From Polymorphobacter fuscus (GTDB lineage Bacteria; Pseudomonadota; Alphaproteobacteria; Sphingomonadales; Sphingomonadaceae): a stretch of 64,000 nucleotides of DNA. A program made the translations under genes and the position numbers. Position 1 is the first letter of the stretch. Each line of letters starts with the position of its first letter. The stretch covers positions 62,001 through 126,000 of the forward strand of contig NZ_JAATJI010000001.1 of assembly GCF_011927825.1 (NCBI RefSeq), written 5' to 3'. Below the pieces are notes generated by a model. That model was given only the letters and a program-made list of their open reading frames with translations, did no database searches and was not told the origin of the DNA. Positions 57,045 through 64,000 of the stretch are shown piece by piece.

Positions 57045-58150
57045 CCGAATTGATCGTCTTCCCGGACAATGGCTATTCCTGCCTATGGCTGGAAATGGAG
57101 GCCGGCCGCATCGTCGCGCGCGGCACCGACCTTGCGGAACTCCGATCCGCCGGGGAAGCGCCGCGCGACGTCGTCGCTGTTGTTTCCGGCGTGTCGGTGG
57201 TCGTGCACTGGGTCGAGCTTCCGGCCCTGGCGCCGGCACAGGCGGCGGCGGCGGCGCGGTTGCTGGCGGCCGATGTCTGCGGCGGCGCCATCGCTTCGAC
57301 ACATGTCGCGCTCGGCGACGTCGATAGCGAGGGCACAAGGCCGTTGGCGCTGGTCGACACGCGGACGATGGACGACTGGCTGGCAATTCTGGCCGCAGCG
57401 GGACTGGACGCGGTGCGCATCGTACCGCTGCCGCTGCTGCTGCCGGCGGCGTCTGCCGATGCCGAAGGCGCGCATGCGACGCTGCTGCCCATCGGCGACA
57501 TCGGCCATGTCCGCGGCGACCGGCTCGCTTTTTCGGCCGAACTGCCGCTGGTCGATGTCATGCTGGCCGACCGCACGATCATCCCGATCGACGCGGCGCG
57601 CTTTGAAGCCAGCCTGTCCGCGATGCTGGCCACCGATGTCGTCAATCTGCGGCAGGGCGCATTTGCCCGCAAGCGGCGGGCGCCGCTCGACCGGCGGCAA
57701 TTGCGTCGGATCGCCGTGACCGCCGTCGCGGCGGCAGGGCTGTGGCTCGGCGTCGAAGCCGCGACACTGCTGCGCGACAGGTTCGCCGCCGACCAGATCG
57801 AGCAACGCGCAGCGGATGCCGCCCGCGCGGCGTTGCCGCGGGGCACGGCCGTCGACGCGCCACGCGCCCAGGTGGCGGCGCGCGCGGCGCGGCTGGGGGC
57901 GGCGGGCAGCGGCTTCACGCAGCTCGCCGGGCCATTGCTGGCAGGGATGCGAGACCAGACCGCCACAGTGCTGCAATCGCTGAAATATGCGCCCGACAGC
58001 GGCCTTGCGGCGGCCGTGGAGGTGCGATCTCCCGAAGCGCGCCAGCAATTGACCGCGATTGCTCCCGGGTCCGGCCAGACGTTGACAGTCGGCGCGCCGC
58101 GCGACGTGGCCGGCACCACGGTTGTCGACATCGTGGTGCGGCCGCGATGA
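57041..58150 (+). CDS. gspL: Type II secretion protein GspL
   Basis: 369 residues. An actin-like cytoplasmic domain (about 1-225, with VVVHWVELPALAPAQAAAAARLL) precedes one membrane helix (RIAVTAVAAAGLWLGVEAATLL) and a periplasmic ferredoxin-like domain with the VEVRSPEARQQLTAI strand pattern. GspL anchors GspE to the membrane and pairs with GspM. The ATG overlaps the gspK stop. Confidence 0.9.
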   Translation: MTELIVFPDNGYSCLWLEMEAGRIVARGTDLAELRSAGEAPRDVVAVVSGVSVVVHWVELPALAPAQAAAAARLLAADVCGGAIASTHVALGDVDSEGTRPLALVDTRTMDDWLAILAAAGLDAVRIVPLPLLLPAASADAEGAHATLLPIGDIGHVRGDRLAFSAELPLVDVMLADRTIIPIDAARFEASLSAMLATDVVNLRQGAFARKRRAPLDRRQLRRIAVTAVAAAGLWLGVEAATLLRDRFAADQIEQRAADAARAALPRGTAVDAPRAQVAARAARLGAAGSGFTQLAGPLLAGMRDQTATVLQSLKYAPDSGLAAAVEVRSPEARQQLTAIAPGSGQTLTVGAPRDVAGTTVVDIVVRPR

Positions 58151-58629
58151 CCAAGGCCCTGACATCGTGGTGGCACGGTCGGACCCGACGCGAGCAGATC
58201 CTGCTGGCGTCGGCGCTTGTCCTGTTCGGCCTTGTGTTCGGCTGGCTCGGGGTGCTGCGACCCTTGGCGCAGGCCCGCGCCGAAGCTGCGGACCGGCTGG
58301 CCGCCGCCGAGGCCGATCTGGGCGAAATCCGGGCGCTGACGCCGATCATCCGGGCTGCGGAAGCCCGGGCGCGATCGGCCGGGGACGTGCCGGCGATCGA
58401 CACGATCCGACGCCGCGCGACCGATGCTGGCCTGGTTGCGGACACCATTGCCGATGACGGCGCCGGGCGGGTCACGCTGCGCATTGCCGCGATCAAGCCG
58501 GCAGTCCTGCTGCGCTGGATTGCCGATATCGAGACGCGCGATCAGATCTTGGTCGACAGTCTGACGGTTACCCGCAACGGTGACGCCACAGTCGCTGCGG
58601 ACCTGGCGTTTCGCGGTGCCGCCCGATGA
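58147..58629 (+). CDS. gspM: Type II secretion protein GspM
   Basis: 160 residues. A short cytoplasmic N-terminus with RTRREQILLASALVLFGLV is followed by one membrane helix, a coiled-coil stretch (RAEAADRLAAAEADLGEIR) and a periplasmic ferredoxin-like domain ending LTVTRNGDATVAADLAF. It is the partner of GspL. It overlaps gspL and gspN by 4 bp. Confidence 0.9.
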   Translation: MTKALTSWWHGRTRREQILLASALVLFGLVFGWLGVLRPLAQARAEAADRLAAAEADLGEIRALTPIIRAAEARARSAGDVPAIDTIRRRATDAGLVADTIADDGAGRVTLRIAAIKPAVLLRWIADIETRDQILVDSLTVTRNGDATVAADLAFRGAAR

Positions 58630-59297
58630 CGCGGCGCGTTCGCTTGTCGATTTTTGCAGCCTGCCTGCTTTTCGCCACCCTGGCGCTGTTTCCGCTGCGC
58701 CTTGCCGGACTCGACAGCGCCGGCGTATCGGCACGCGCCGCCAGCGGCACGATATGGCGCGGCCACCTGGAAGCGGCGCAGCTCGGCGGAATCGCATTGG
58801 GGGATGTTGCCGTCGGCGTGGCACCGGCGGCGCTGCTGGGTGGCCGATTGCGGCTCGATTTTGCTTCTGAGGCGCTTTCAGGCGCGGGTTTTCGGGGTCG
58901 GGGTGGTTTCGGGATCGCCGGGCTGGCCGGACGCGTGGGCCCGCTGTCGATCGGCGGCGTGCCGGTGACGGCGGTGAGCTTCGAACAGGTCAGTATCGGG
59001 TTCGACGCAGGGGCCTGCGTAACCGCGGAGGGGATGGTGCGGGTTCAACCCGGGGCAGGCCTTGCGGACGGTGAGAGCCTCGACGGCCGGCCGCGCTGCG
59101 AGGGCTCGGCTGTCGTGCTGCCGCTGGCATCGGCGTCGGGCAGGGAGCGGTTGATGGTGCGGGTCGAGGCGAACCGGCGTTATCGCGCGGAGCTTTCGCT
59201 CGACGGGGTGAGCGAAGCGCAGCGTCCGTTGTTGTTGGCCGCCGGGTTCTTGCCGACACCGACCGGCCTGACGCTGACGACGGAGGGCATATTCTGA
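58626..59297 (+). CDS. gspN: Type II secretion protein GspN
   Basis: 223 residues. An N-terminal hydrophobic helix (LSIFAACLLFATLALFPLRLA) is followed by the GspN beta-rich periplasmic domain: ASGTIWRGHLEAAQLGG, ALLGGRLRLDFASE, LSIGGVPVTAVSFEQV, and a Cys pair (ACVTAEG and RCEGSA). GspN is optional in T2SS and of unclear role. The stop shares one base with the next ATG. Confidence 0.88.
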   Translation: MTRRVRLSIFAACLLFATLALFPLRLAGLDSAGVSARAASGTIWRGHLEAAQLGGIALGDVAVGVAPAALLGGRLRLDFASEALSGAGFRGRGGFGIAGLAGRVGPLSIGGVPVTAVSFEQVSIGFDAGACVTAEGMVRVQPGAGLADGESLDGRPRCEGSAVVLPLASASGRERLMVRVEANRRYRAELSLDGVSEAQRPLLLAAGFLPTPTGLTLTTEGIF

Positions 59298-59725
59298 TGG
59301 CTTCGATGCTGGGGCTCGCTGCATTTCTTCTGGCGGCAAGCGCGACGCCGGTCGTTTCGCCGCTGCCACTCGCCGAACTTCCGACCCAGAAGCTGGCGGT
59401 GAACGAATGTGCGCTGGTCCTGTGGGACCGCGCCACCGGGCGACGCATCGCGATGATGCTGCTGAACCCCGAGGCGATTCGCGTTGTCAGCAAAGGCAGC
59501 GCGCTGGCACTGCCGCGGAAGGCCGGGGAGGGCGAGGCTGTCGCGGGCTTTGTTCCCCGCGCTGAATATACCGATGGCACGCTGCGGATCGTCACCGACC
59601 TGGCAATCGTCGCAAACGACACGCCAGGCAGCGCCATCGTGCGTGACGGCGTGATCTCGGTGACGGATAGCGACGGCGTCGAGGTTGTGGCGCCGGTGGC
59701 CGGGATCGCAGGCTGCAATCGCTGA
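59297..59725 (+). CDS. Exported protein of unknown function at the end of the T2SS operon
   Basis: 142 residues. Signal peptide MASMLGLAAFLLAASATPVVS. The mature part has two cysteines (NECALVLWDRATGRR and AGCNR at the C-terminus) and alternates strands such as RIAMMLLNPEAIRVV. No domain is recognised. It is translationally coupled to gspN (TGATG), so it is likely a T2SS accessory protein, for example a secretin pilotin or assembly factor, since none is found in the operon. That is inference from position. Confidence 0.72.
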   Translation: MASMLGLAAFLLAASATPVVSPLPLAELPTQKLAVNECALVLWDRATGRRIAMMLLNPEAIRVVSKGSALALPRKAGEGEAVAGFVPRAEYTDGTLRIVTDLAIVANDTPGSAIVRDGVISVTDSDGVEVVAPVAGIAGCNR

Positions 59726-59985
59726 CCCTGTATCACAGCGTTTCATCCATTACGGGTCAGCCAGATCCCCGCTGGACAAGACGTCCGCAGGTCGATGCAG
59801 AAACAAACAATGGTGTTGCGCAAGTCACGGCCATGCGTGATCGGCGATATGACAGATTTGTGACTTTTATGACGATATCATTGTTAGGTCATTATGTAAT
59901 AATTCCGCCATGAAGCGCCACTAACACCCGGCCGGGACGCGTAAGGGGCGGCATTGTGCCGCGCGAATCGGATGGGAGCCAGATA
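59726..59985. other. Promoter region between the T2SS operon and the lipoprotein gene
   Basis: 260 bp without coding sequence. It becomes markedly AT-rich between about 59840 and 59905, including three TGAC repeats (59850, 59861 and 59870), TATCAT (59876-59881) and TAATAA (59897-59902). It probably holds the promoter of the lipoprotein-receptor pair. Confidence 0.6.
59849..59866 (-). promoter_or_regulatory. Inverted Pho-box-like site
   Basis: On the minus strand this reads AAGTCACAAATCTGTCAT, matching 15 of 18 positions of the PhoB consensus, with two half-sites at 11-bp spacing. A third TGAC lies nine bases further at 59870. The box faces opposite to the lipoprotein gene, but a TATCAT -10-like element follows at 59876-59881. 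Orientation makes it weaker than the gspC box. Confidence 0.35.
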
Positions 59986-61578
59986 ATGACCAAGATGCGG
60001 GCCTTGCTGTTGCTTGGCGGAGCGCTGACCGTGACAGCCTGTAACGGCGCCAACGATGTTGCGTCGCCTGGCACCGGCGGAAATGTCATCATCACCCCGA
60101 CGCCGACCCCGACGCCGACACCCACCCCGACGCCGACACCGACACCGACGCCGACGTTGGTGACCCCCGCCGCAGGTTGTCCGACCGTCGCCGACCCCGC
60201 CGGTCTGACCGACGGCGGCACAATCACCGGCCCGACTGGCACGTGGCGCGTCTGCACCCTGCCGGCACGCATCACGCGCAGCATCCAGCTGACGAAGGTG
60301 CGCGGCCTGCTTTACCAGCTTGCCGGACGAGTCGATGTCGGCACCGATGGCGGCCCGACGGCAAGCGCCAATGATTCGAACGTGACGTTGACCATCGATC
60401 CGGGTGTCATCGTCTACGGCGGGACCGGCGTGTCGTGGTTGCACGTCAATCGCGGCAACCGCATCAACGCCGTTGGCACCGCTGCCCTGCCGATCATCTT
60501 CACCAGCCGTGACAACGTCCTCGGCCTCAACTCCGACAGTTCGTCCGGCCAGTGGGGCGGCGTCGTGTTGAGCGGCCGCGCCCAGGTCACCGATTGCGCC
60601 GCGCCCGGCGCAACGCCCGGCACCGTGTCGTGCGAACGCCAGACCGAAGGCGCTGTCGATCCTGCGCTTTATGGTGGTGCCACCAACACCGATAGCAGCG
60701 GCCGGATGAGCTATGTGCAGATCCGCTACTCGGGTTTCGTCCTGTCCGGAAACAGCGAGCTTCAGGCGCTGACAACGCAGGGCACCGGCACCGGCACGCA
60801 GCTCGACCACATCATGACCTTCAATAGCTCGGACGATGGCGCCGAATTCTTCGGCGGCCGTGTTAACATGAAGTATTTCATCTCGGTCGGGGCCGAAGAT
60901 GACAACCTCGACACCGATACCGGCGTCAAGGCCAACTTCCAGTATGTCCTGGTTGTCCAGCGTCCCAATATCGGCGACTCGATGATCGAAGCCGACTCCG
61001 ACAATGCCGTCGACGGCAACATCCCGCGCCAGAATACCCGTGTCGCCAACTTCACTTTCATCCAGCGTTCGGCGAACAGTTTCGGGAACAACGCCTCGAT
61101 CCTGCTGCGCGGCGGCACCGATTACGCACTCGTAAATGGCGTGCTCGCGAGCAGCCCGCTCAACCCCTGCCTGCGCATCAGCCGCCCGCAAACGATCGTT
61201 ACTGCGCCAAATGCTGCGACCGACGAAGTCGGCCCGCCGATCATCCGTTCGATGCAGATGCAGTGCGGGACGCCGAAGTATATTGGTTCGAACGGCGTCA
61301 CGGACGCGCAAGTCGCAGCAGTGTTCGGGACGGGCACAAGCAACAACAACGATGCCTATGTCCCGAGCCTGACCAGCGTCTTCATCAACGGTCCGACCGA
61401 AACGGCGGTTCCGGTGTTCGATGCCAGCACCCTCGATCCGTTCTTCGACAAGGTGACCTACATCGGTGCGGTCAAGGATGCGTCCGACAACTGGATCCGC
61501 ACCTGGACTTGCAACAGCGCCACCGTTGACTTCGGCACCGGCAACACTGGCCTGTGCACCACGATCCCGACGTACTGA
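59986..61578 (+). CDS. Large lipoprotein with a Thr-Pro repeat stalk, neighbour of a TonB receptor
   Basis: 530 residues from the ATG at 59986. The lipobox is LTVTAC (Cys19, +2 Asn). A stalk of ten Thr-Pro pairs (about 37-56) leads to a beta-rich domain: DPGVIVYGGTGVSWLHVNRG, PIIFTSRDN, GQWGGVVLSGRA, SSGRMSYVQIRYSG, LDHIMTFNSSDDGAEFFGG and an Asp-rich loop with DDNLDTDTG. The pattern suggests a parallel beta-helix. Such proteins often stand beside TonB receptors in alphaproteobacteria. It follows the T2SS operon and may be its substrate. Four further cysteine-containing motifs lie near the C-terminus. Confidence 0.85.
   Translation: MTKMRALLLLGGALTVTACNGANDVASPGTGGNVIITPTPTPTPTPTPTPTPTPTPTLVTPAAGCPTVADPAGLTDGGTITGPTGTWRVCTLPARITRSIQLTKVRGLLYQLAGRVDVGTDGGPTASANDSNVTLTIDPGVIVYGGTGVSWLHVNRGNRINAVGTAALPIIFTSRDNVLGLNSDSSSGQWGGVVLSGRAQVTDCAAPGATPGTVSCERQTEGAVDPALYGGATNTDSSGRMSYVQIRYSGFVLSGNSELQALTTQGTGTGTQLDHIMTFNSSDDGAEFFGGRVNMKYFISVGAEDDNLDTDTGVKANFQYVLVVQRPNIGDSMIEADSDNAVDGNIPRQNTRVANFTFIQRSANSFGNNASILLRGGTDYALVNGVLASSPLNPCLRISRPQTIVTAPNAATDEVGPPIIRSMQMQCGTPKYIGSNGVTDAQVAAVFGTGTSNNNDAYVPSLTSVFINGPTETAVPVFDASTLDPFFDKVTYIGAVKDASDNWIRTWTCNSATVDFGTGNTGLCTTIPTY
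60094..60153 (+). repeat. Thr-Pro encoding hexamer repeat
   Basis: Ten in-frame ACN-CCN units (60 bp) encode the Thr-Pro stalk. Slippage by one unit keeps the frame and changes stalk length. Confidence 0.85.
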
Positions 61579-61597
61579 TCTACTATTCGCCGACGTG

Positions 61598-61625
61598 GCG
61601 TGGCGCATCCGGCGCTGCGCCACGC
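61598..61625 (+). terminator. Strong hairpin between lipoprotein and receptor genes
   Basis: GCGTGGCGCA (61598-61607) and TGCGCCACGC (61616-61625): perfect ten-base arms with an eight-base loop. The tail is GGCTTCTTGAAC, without a clear T run. It may attenuate transcription into the receptor gene or protect the upstream mRNA. Confidence 0.5.
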
Positions 61626-61656
61626 GGCTTCTTGAACTGATAGCTGGGGGCTGCTG

Positions 61657-64000
61657 ATGTCGAGGCCGTTGCAACTTGCGAGCCTTTTGCTCATTTCGTC
61701 ATCGCTGGTGGCACCTGCGATGGTGCGCGCCCAATCCGCGGCGCCGCCGGCGGCCGCATCCCCGCCCGCGGCCGACGTGCCCGCCGAGGAAAGCGTCGAC
61801 ATTTCCATTCCCGGTGCCAATGAAGATATCGTCGTAACCGGACGGCGCAACGCCAATATTGCCAAGTCGGTCCCGCAGGTCGTTTCGGTTCTGTCCAGCG
61901 CCGACATTGCGCGAACCGGTGAAGGCGACATCGCCGGCGCGCTCAGCCATGTCACCGGCCTCAGCGTTGTCGGCAACGGCTTTGTCTATGTCCGCGGCCT
62001 TGGCGATCGCTATTCGCTGGCGCTGCTCAACGGCTCGCCACTGCCGAGCCCCGAGCCGCTGCGCCGGGTCGTGCCGCTCGACCTGTTTCCGACCAGCGTC
62101 ATTTCCTCGACACTTGTCCAGAAGAGCTATTCGGTCAACTTCCCCGGCGAGTTCGGCGGCGGTGTCATCAACCTGACGACCAAGGCTATCCCGCAGGAAC
62201 GCTTCATCACCATCGGCGGCGCGATCGGCGGTGACACGGTCACCACCAACGGGCTCGGCTATACCTATTTCGGCAGCCCCACCGACCCGACCGGCTTCGA
62301 CAACGGCACGCGCAGCACGCCGCCGGCACTCGCCGCGTATCTCGCCAGTGGTGAGCGGATCAGCACCGGCGCGGTCGACACCAAGCCGATCGCCGGGGAA
62401 CTGGTCAACGCCCGCAATGCGCTCGTCCAGCGCAACCGTCATATTCCAGCAAATACCTCGGCGACCCTGACCGCCGGCGATTCCTATGATGTCGGCAACG
62501 ACGGGACGCTCGGCGTCATCGCCACTCTGGGCTACAGCAATACCTGGCGGACGCGCGATGCGATCCAGCAGACGGCGTCGTCGGCTGACCTGTCGCAGAA
62601 GGAACTCGATTTCCAGCGGGTGATCACGGACAACCGCATCATCGTCAACGGCCTGCTCGGCGTTGGCTATGAATGGGACGAGAACAAGCTGCGCTGGACG
62701 AACCTGTTCATCCGCGACACCCTGAAACAGGCGCGGATCGGCATCGGCCAGCGTGCCACCGGGGCACCCAATGCGACGCTTCAGCAGCAGGACACGGCCT
62801 GGTACGCGCGCCAGCTGTTCAACACCCAGCTGACCGGCGAATTCGAGCTGACACCCGAGCTGAGCCTCGACATGCGCGGCGCCTATGCCAATTCCAGGCG
62901 CGATGCGCCGGCGGAACTGAGCTTCGAATATCTGCGCAGCAACAGCGAGCAGGATCCCTTTGGCGCCCAGTTCATCAACCGCCTCAACAATGGCCAGCAG
63001 GGTCTGGCGTCGGCGACCTACTCCAAGCTCAACGAGAATCTCTGGTCGGGCGGCGCCGATCTGTCGTACAAGCCGATCGATGCGGTGACGGCGACGCTCG
63101 GCTATGCCTATTCGGATACCAGCCGGCGCACCGAGCGGCGTGAGTTTCAGTTCATTGCACCGTCGGATTTCCCGCGGGGTGTCGCGATGCTGCGCCCCGA
63201 CTTGCTGTTGCAGCCTTCGGTCATCGATTATTACAACATCGCGTTGGTCGATGTGAACGAAGCCAACCCGGTGTTTGACGCCAGATTGCGCATTCACGGC
63301 GCCTATGGCCAGATCCAGGCAGAGCTGACGCCGACGCTGAGCCTCAACGCCGGCGTGCGTTATGAAACCGCGAAGCAGACGGTCACGCCGGTGCAGGTGT
63401 TCAAGGAGCCAACAGCGTCGCTCGCCGAGACGCTGCTTGACCGCAGCTATTGGTTGCCGGCCGCCACGCTGACCTGGGAACTCGCCGATCGCATGCAGGT
63501 TCGGCTCAACGCCTCCAAGACGTTGGCACGCCCGCAGTTTCGTGAGCTGATCTTCCAGAACTATTTCGATCCGGAGAGCAACCGGCTCTATCGCGGCAAC
63601 CCGCTGCTTACGGACAGCCAGTTGTTCAACGCCGAAGCCCGTTATGAGTGGTATTTCGGCACCGACGAGCAGCTTTCGGTGGCAGGTTTCTTCAAGCGTA
63701 TCGACAACCCGATCGAGTCCTTTGTCAGCTTCAGCGACAATCTGGTCATCACCAGTTTTGCCAACGCGCCGAAGGCCGATCTTTATGGCGTCGAACTGGA
63801 AACGCAGAAGTATTTCGACCTTGCCGATGTCGGCAAGGGTGCTTTCTGGGCGTCACGCCGCGCCCTGCTGATCGCCAACTACACCTACACCCAGTCGAAG
63901 CTGAAGGTCGGTCCGAATGACCCCGTCGCCGTGTTCGCATCGGCGGCCAATCTGGCGACCGATTATTTCCGCGACGGTGCACCGTTGACCGGCCAGTCCG
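61657..64000 (+). CDS. TonB-dependent outer-membrane receptor (3' end beyond the window)
   Basis: At least 781 residues from the ATG at 61657, six bases after GGGGG (61646-61650); it runs off the end without a stop. A signal peptide (LLLISSSLVAPAMVRA) and an Ala/Pro stretch precede a TonB-box-like EDIVVTGRR. The plug domain shows SADIARTGEGDIAGALSHVTGL, VYVRGLGDRYSLALLNGSPL, PLDLFPTSVI and GEFGGGVINLTTK. Barrel strands follow. The RGLGDRYS subclass is common in sphingomonads and xanthomonads. It lies 78 bp after the lipoprotein gene, which is probably its surface partner. Confidence 0.93.
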   Translation, partial: MSRPLQLASLLLISSSLVAPAMVRAQSAAPPAAASPPAADVPAEESVDISIPGANEDIVVTGRRNANIAKSVPQVVSVLSSADIARTGEGDIAGALSHVTGLSVVGNGFVYVRGLGDRYSLALLNGSPLPSPEPLRRVVPLDLFPTSVISSTLVQKSYSVNFPGEFGGGVINLTTKAIPQERFITIGGAIGGDTVTTNGLGYTYFGSPTDPTGFDNGTRSTPPALAAYLASGERISTGAVDTKPIAGELVNARNALVQRNRHIPANTSATLTAGDSYDVGNDGTLGVIATLGYSNTWRTRDAIQQTASSADLSQKELDFQRVITDNRIIVNGLLGVGYEWDENKLRWTNLFIRDTLKQARIGIGQRATGAPNATLQQQDTAWYARQLFNTQLTGEFELTPELSLDMRGAYANSRRDAPAELSFEYLRSNSEQDPFGAQFINRLNNGQQGLASATYSKLNENLWSGGADLSYKPIDAVTATLGYAYSDTSRRTERREFQFIAPSDFPRGVAMLRPDLLLQPSVIDYYNIALVDVNEANPVFDARLRIHGAYGQIQAELTPTLSLNAGVRYETAKQTVTPVQVFKEPTASLAETLLDRSYWLPAATLTWELADRMQVRLNASKTLARPQFRELIFQNYFDPESNRLYRGNPLLTDSQLFNAEARYEWYFGTDEQLSVAGFFKRIDNPIESFVSFSDNLVITSFANAPKADLYGVELETQKYFDLADVGKGAFWASRRALLIANYTYTQSKLKVGPNDPVAVFASAANLATDYFRDGAPLTGQS

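Noticed and set aside
59884-61674. 596-codon open frame antisense to the lipoprotein gene
   Set aside because: The plus strand has a lipobox, stalk and beta-rich domain; the antisense product is low-complexity Asp/Gly/Arg sequence.
61699-63297. 532-codon minus-strand frame in the receptor region
   Set aside because: Antisense to a clear TonB receptor with plug and barrel motifs.

Overview
The window is a GC-rich stretch of chromosome from an alphaproteobacterium, most likely a member of the Sphingomonadales. The reasons are four proteins ending in the sphingomonad-type PEPxxWA-CTERM anchor, a UrcA-family protein, an NDUFA12-type complex I subunit, an ATP12 chaperone, TonB-dependent receptor biology, and the order aat-accC-accB-aroQ beside NDUFA12 and DUF2155 genes. 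The genus cannot be fixed from the sequence alone. There are no rRNA genes, insertion sequences, phage genes or CRISPR arrays. One tRNA gene, tRNA-Pro(CGG), is present. Many long open frames lie antisense to real genes because of the high GC content and were discarded.

Layout. 1-9 kb, mostly minus strand: tail of a PEP-CTERM protein, then recJ, glpX, hom, a two-component pair and lepA. 8.6-15 kb: ferredoxin reductase, ada, an MBL-fold hydrolase, then a tightly overlapping chain of a PaiB-like protein, a HAD phosphatase, a small membrane protein and an ATP12 chaperone, followed by a PEP-CTERM protein. 15-21 kb: pccB and pccA, separated by a methyltransferase, a DUF2269-like membrane protein and a UrcA protein. 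21-28.5 kb: DUF3175, an atypical M20 peptidase, a sigma-54 activator, a winged-helix regulator and a molybdenum-hydroxylase maturation operon (coxG, xdhC, molybdopterin-binding/nucleotidyltransferase fusion). 28.6-35.3 kb: double cold-shock protein, DUF192, NDUFA12, MlaD, DUF2155, aat, accC, accB, aroQ and a ThiS-ThiG fusion. 35.5-45.3 kb: beta-propeller PEP-CTERM protein, nitroreductase, DUF1810, rppH, an HSL-type esterase, a four-gene Mla/MCE lipid transport operon, a HAD-IB phosphatase and a PEP-CTERM trypsin-like protease. 45.4-48.3 kb: acnA and tRNA-Pro.

48.6-64 kb is the most interesting region. A complete type II secretion operon, gspC-D-E-F-G-H-I-J-K-L-M-N, runs without gaps and ends in an unknown exported protein. 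It is followed by a large lipoprotein with a Thr-Pro repeat stalk and a TonB-dependent receptor that runs off the window. A box matching the PhoB consensus at 16 of 18 positions lies directly upstream of gspC, with a -10-like hexamer at roughly the spacing seen in known Pho promoters. A weaker, inverted Pho-like box lies upstream of the lipoprotein. I infer a phosphate-starvation-induced module in which the T2SS places a lipoprotein at or beyond the cell surface, where it works with the TonB receptor. Regulation and partnership are inferred, not shown.

Housekeeping functions elsewhere cover DNA repair (recJ, ada), fatty-acid and odd-chain metabolism (accBC, pccAB), envelope lipid homeostasis (two MCE proteins), cofactor synthesis (ThiSG, molybdenum cofactor chemistry) and translation and RNA turnover (lepA, rppH, aat).
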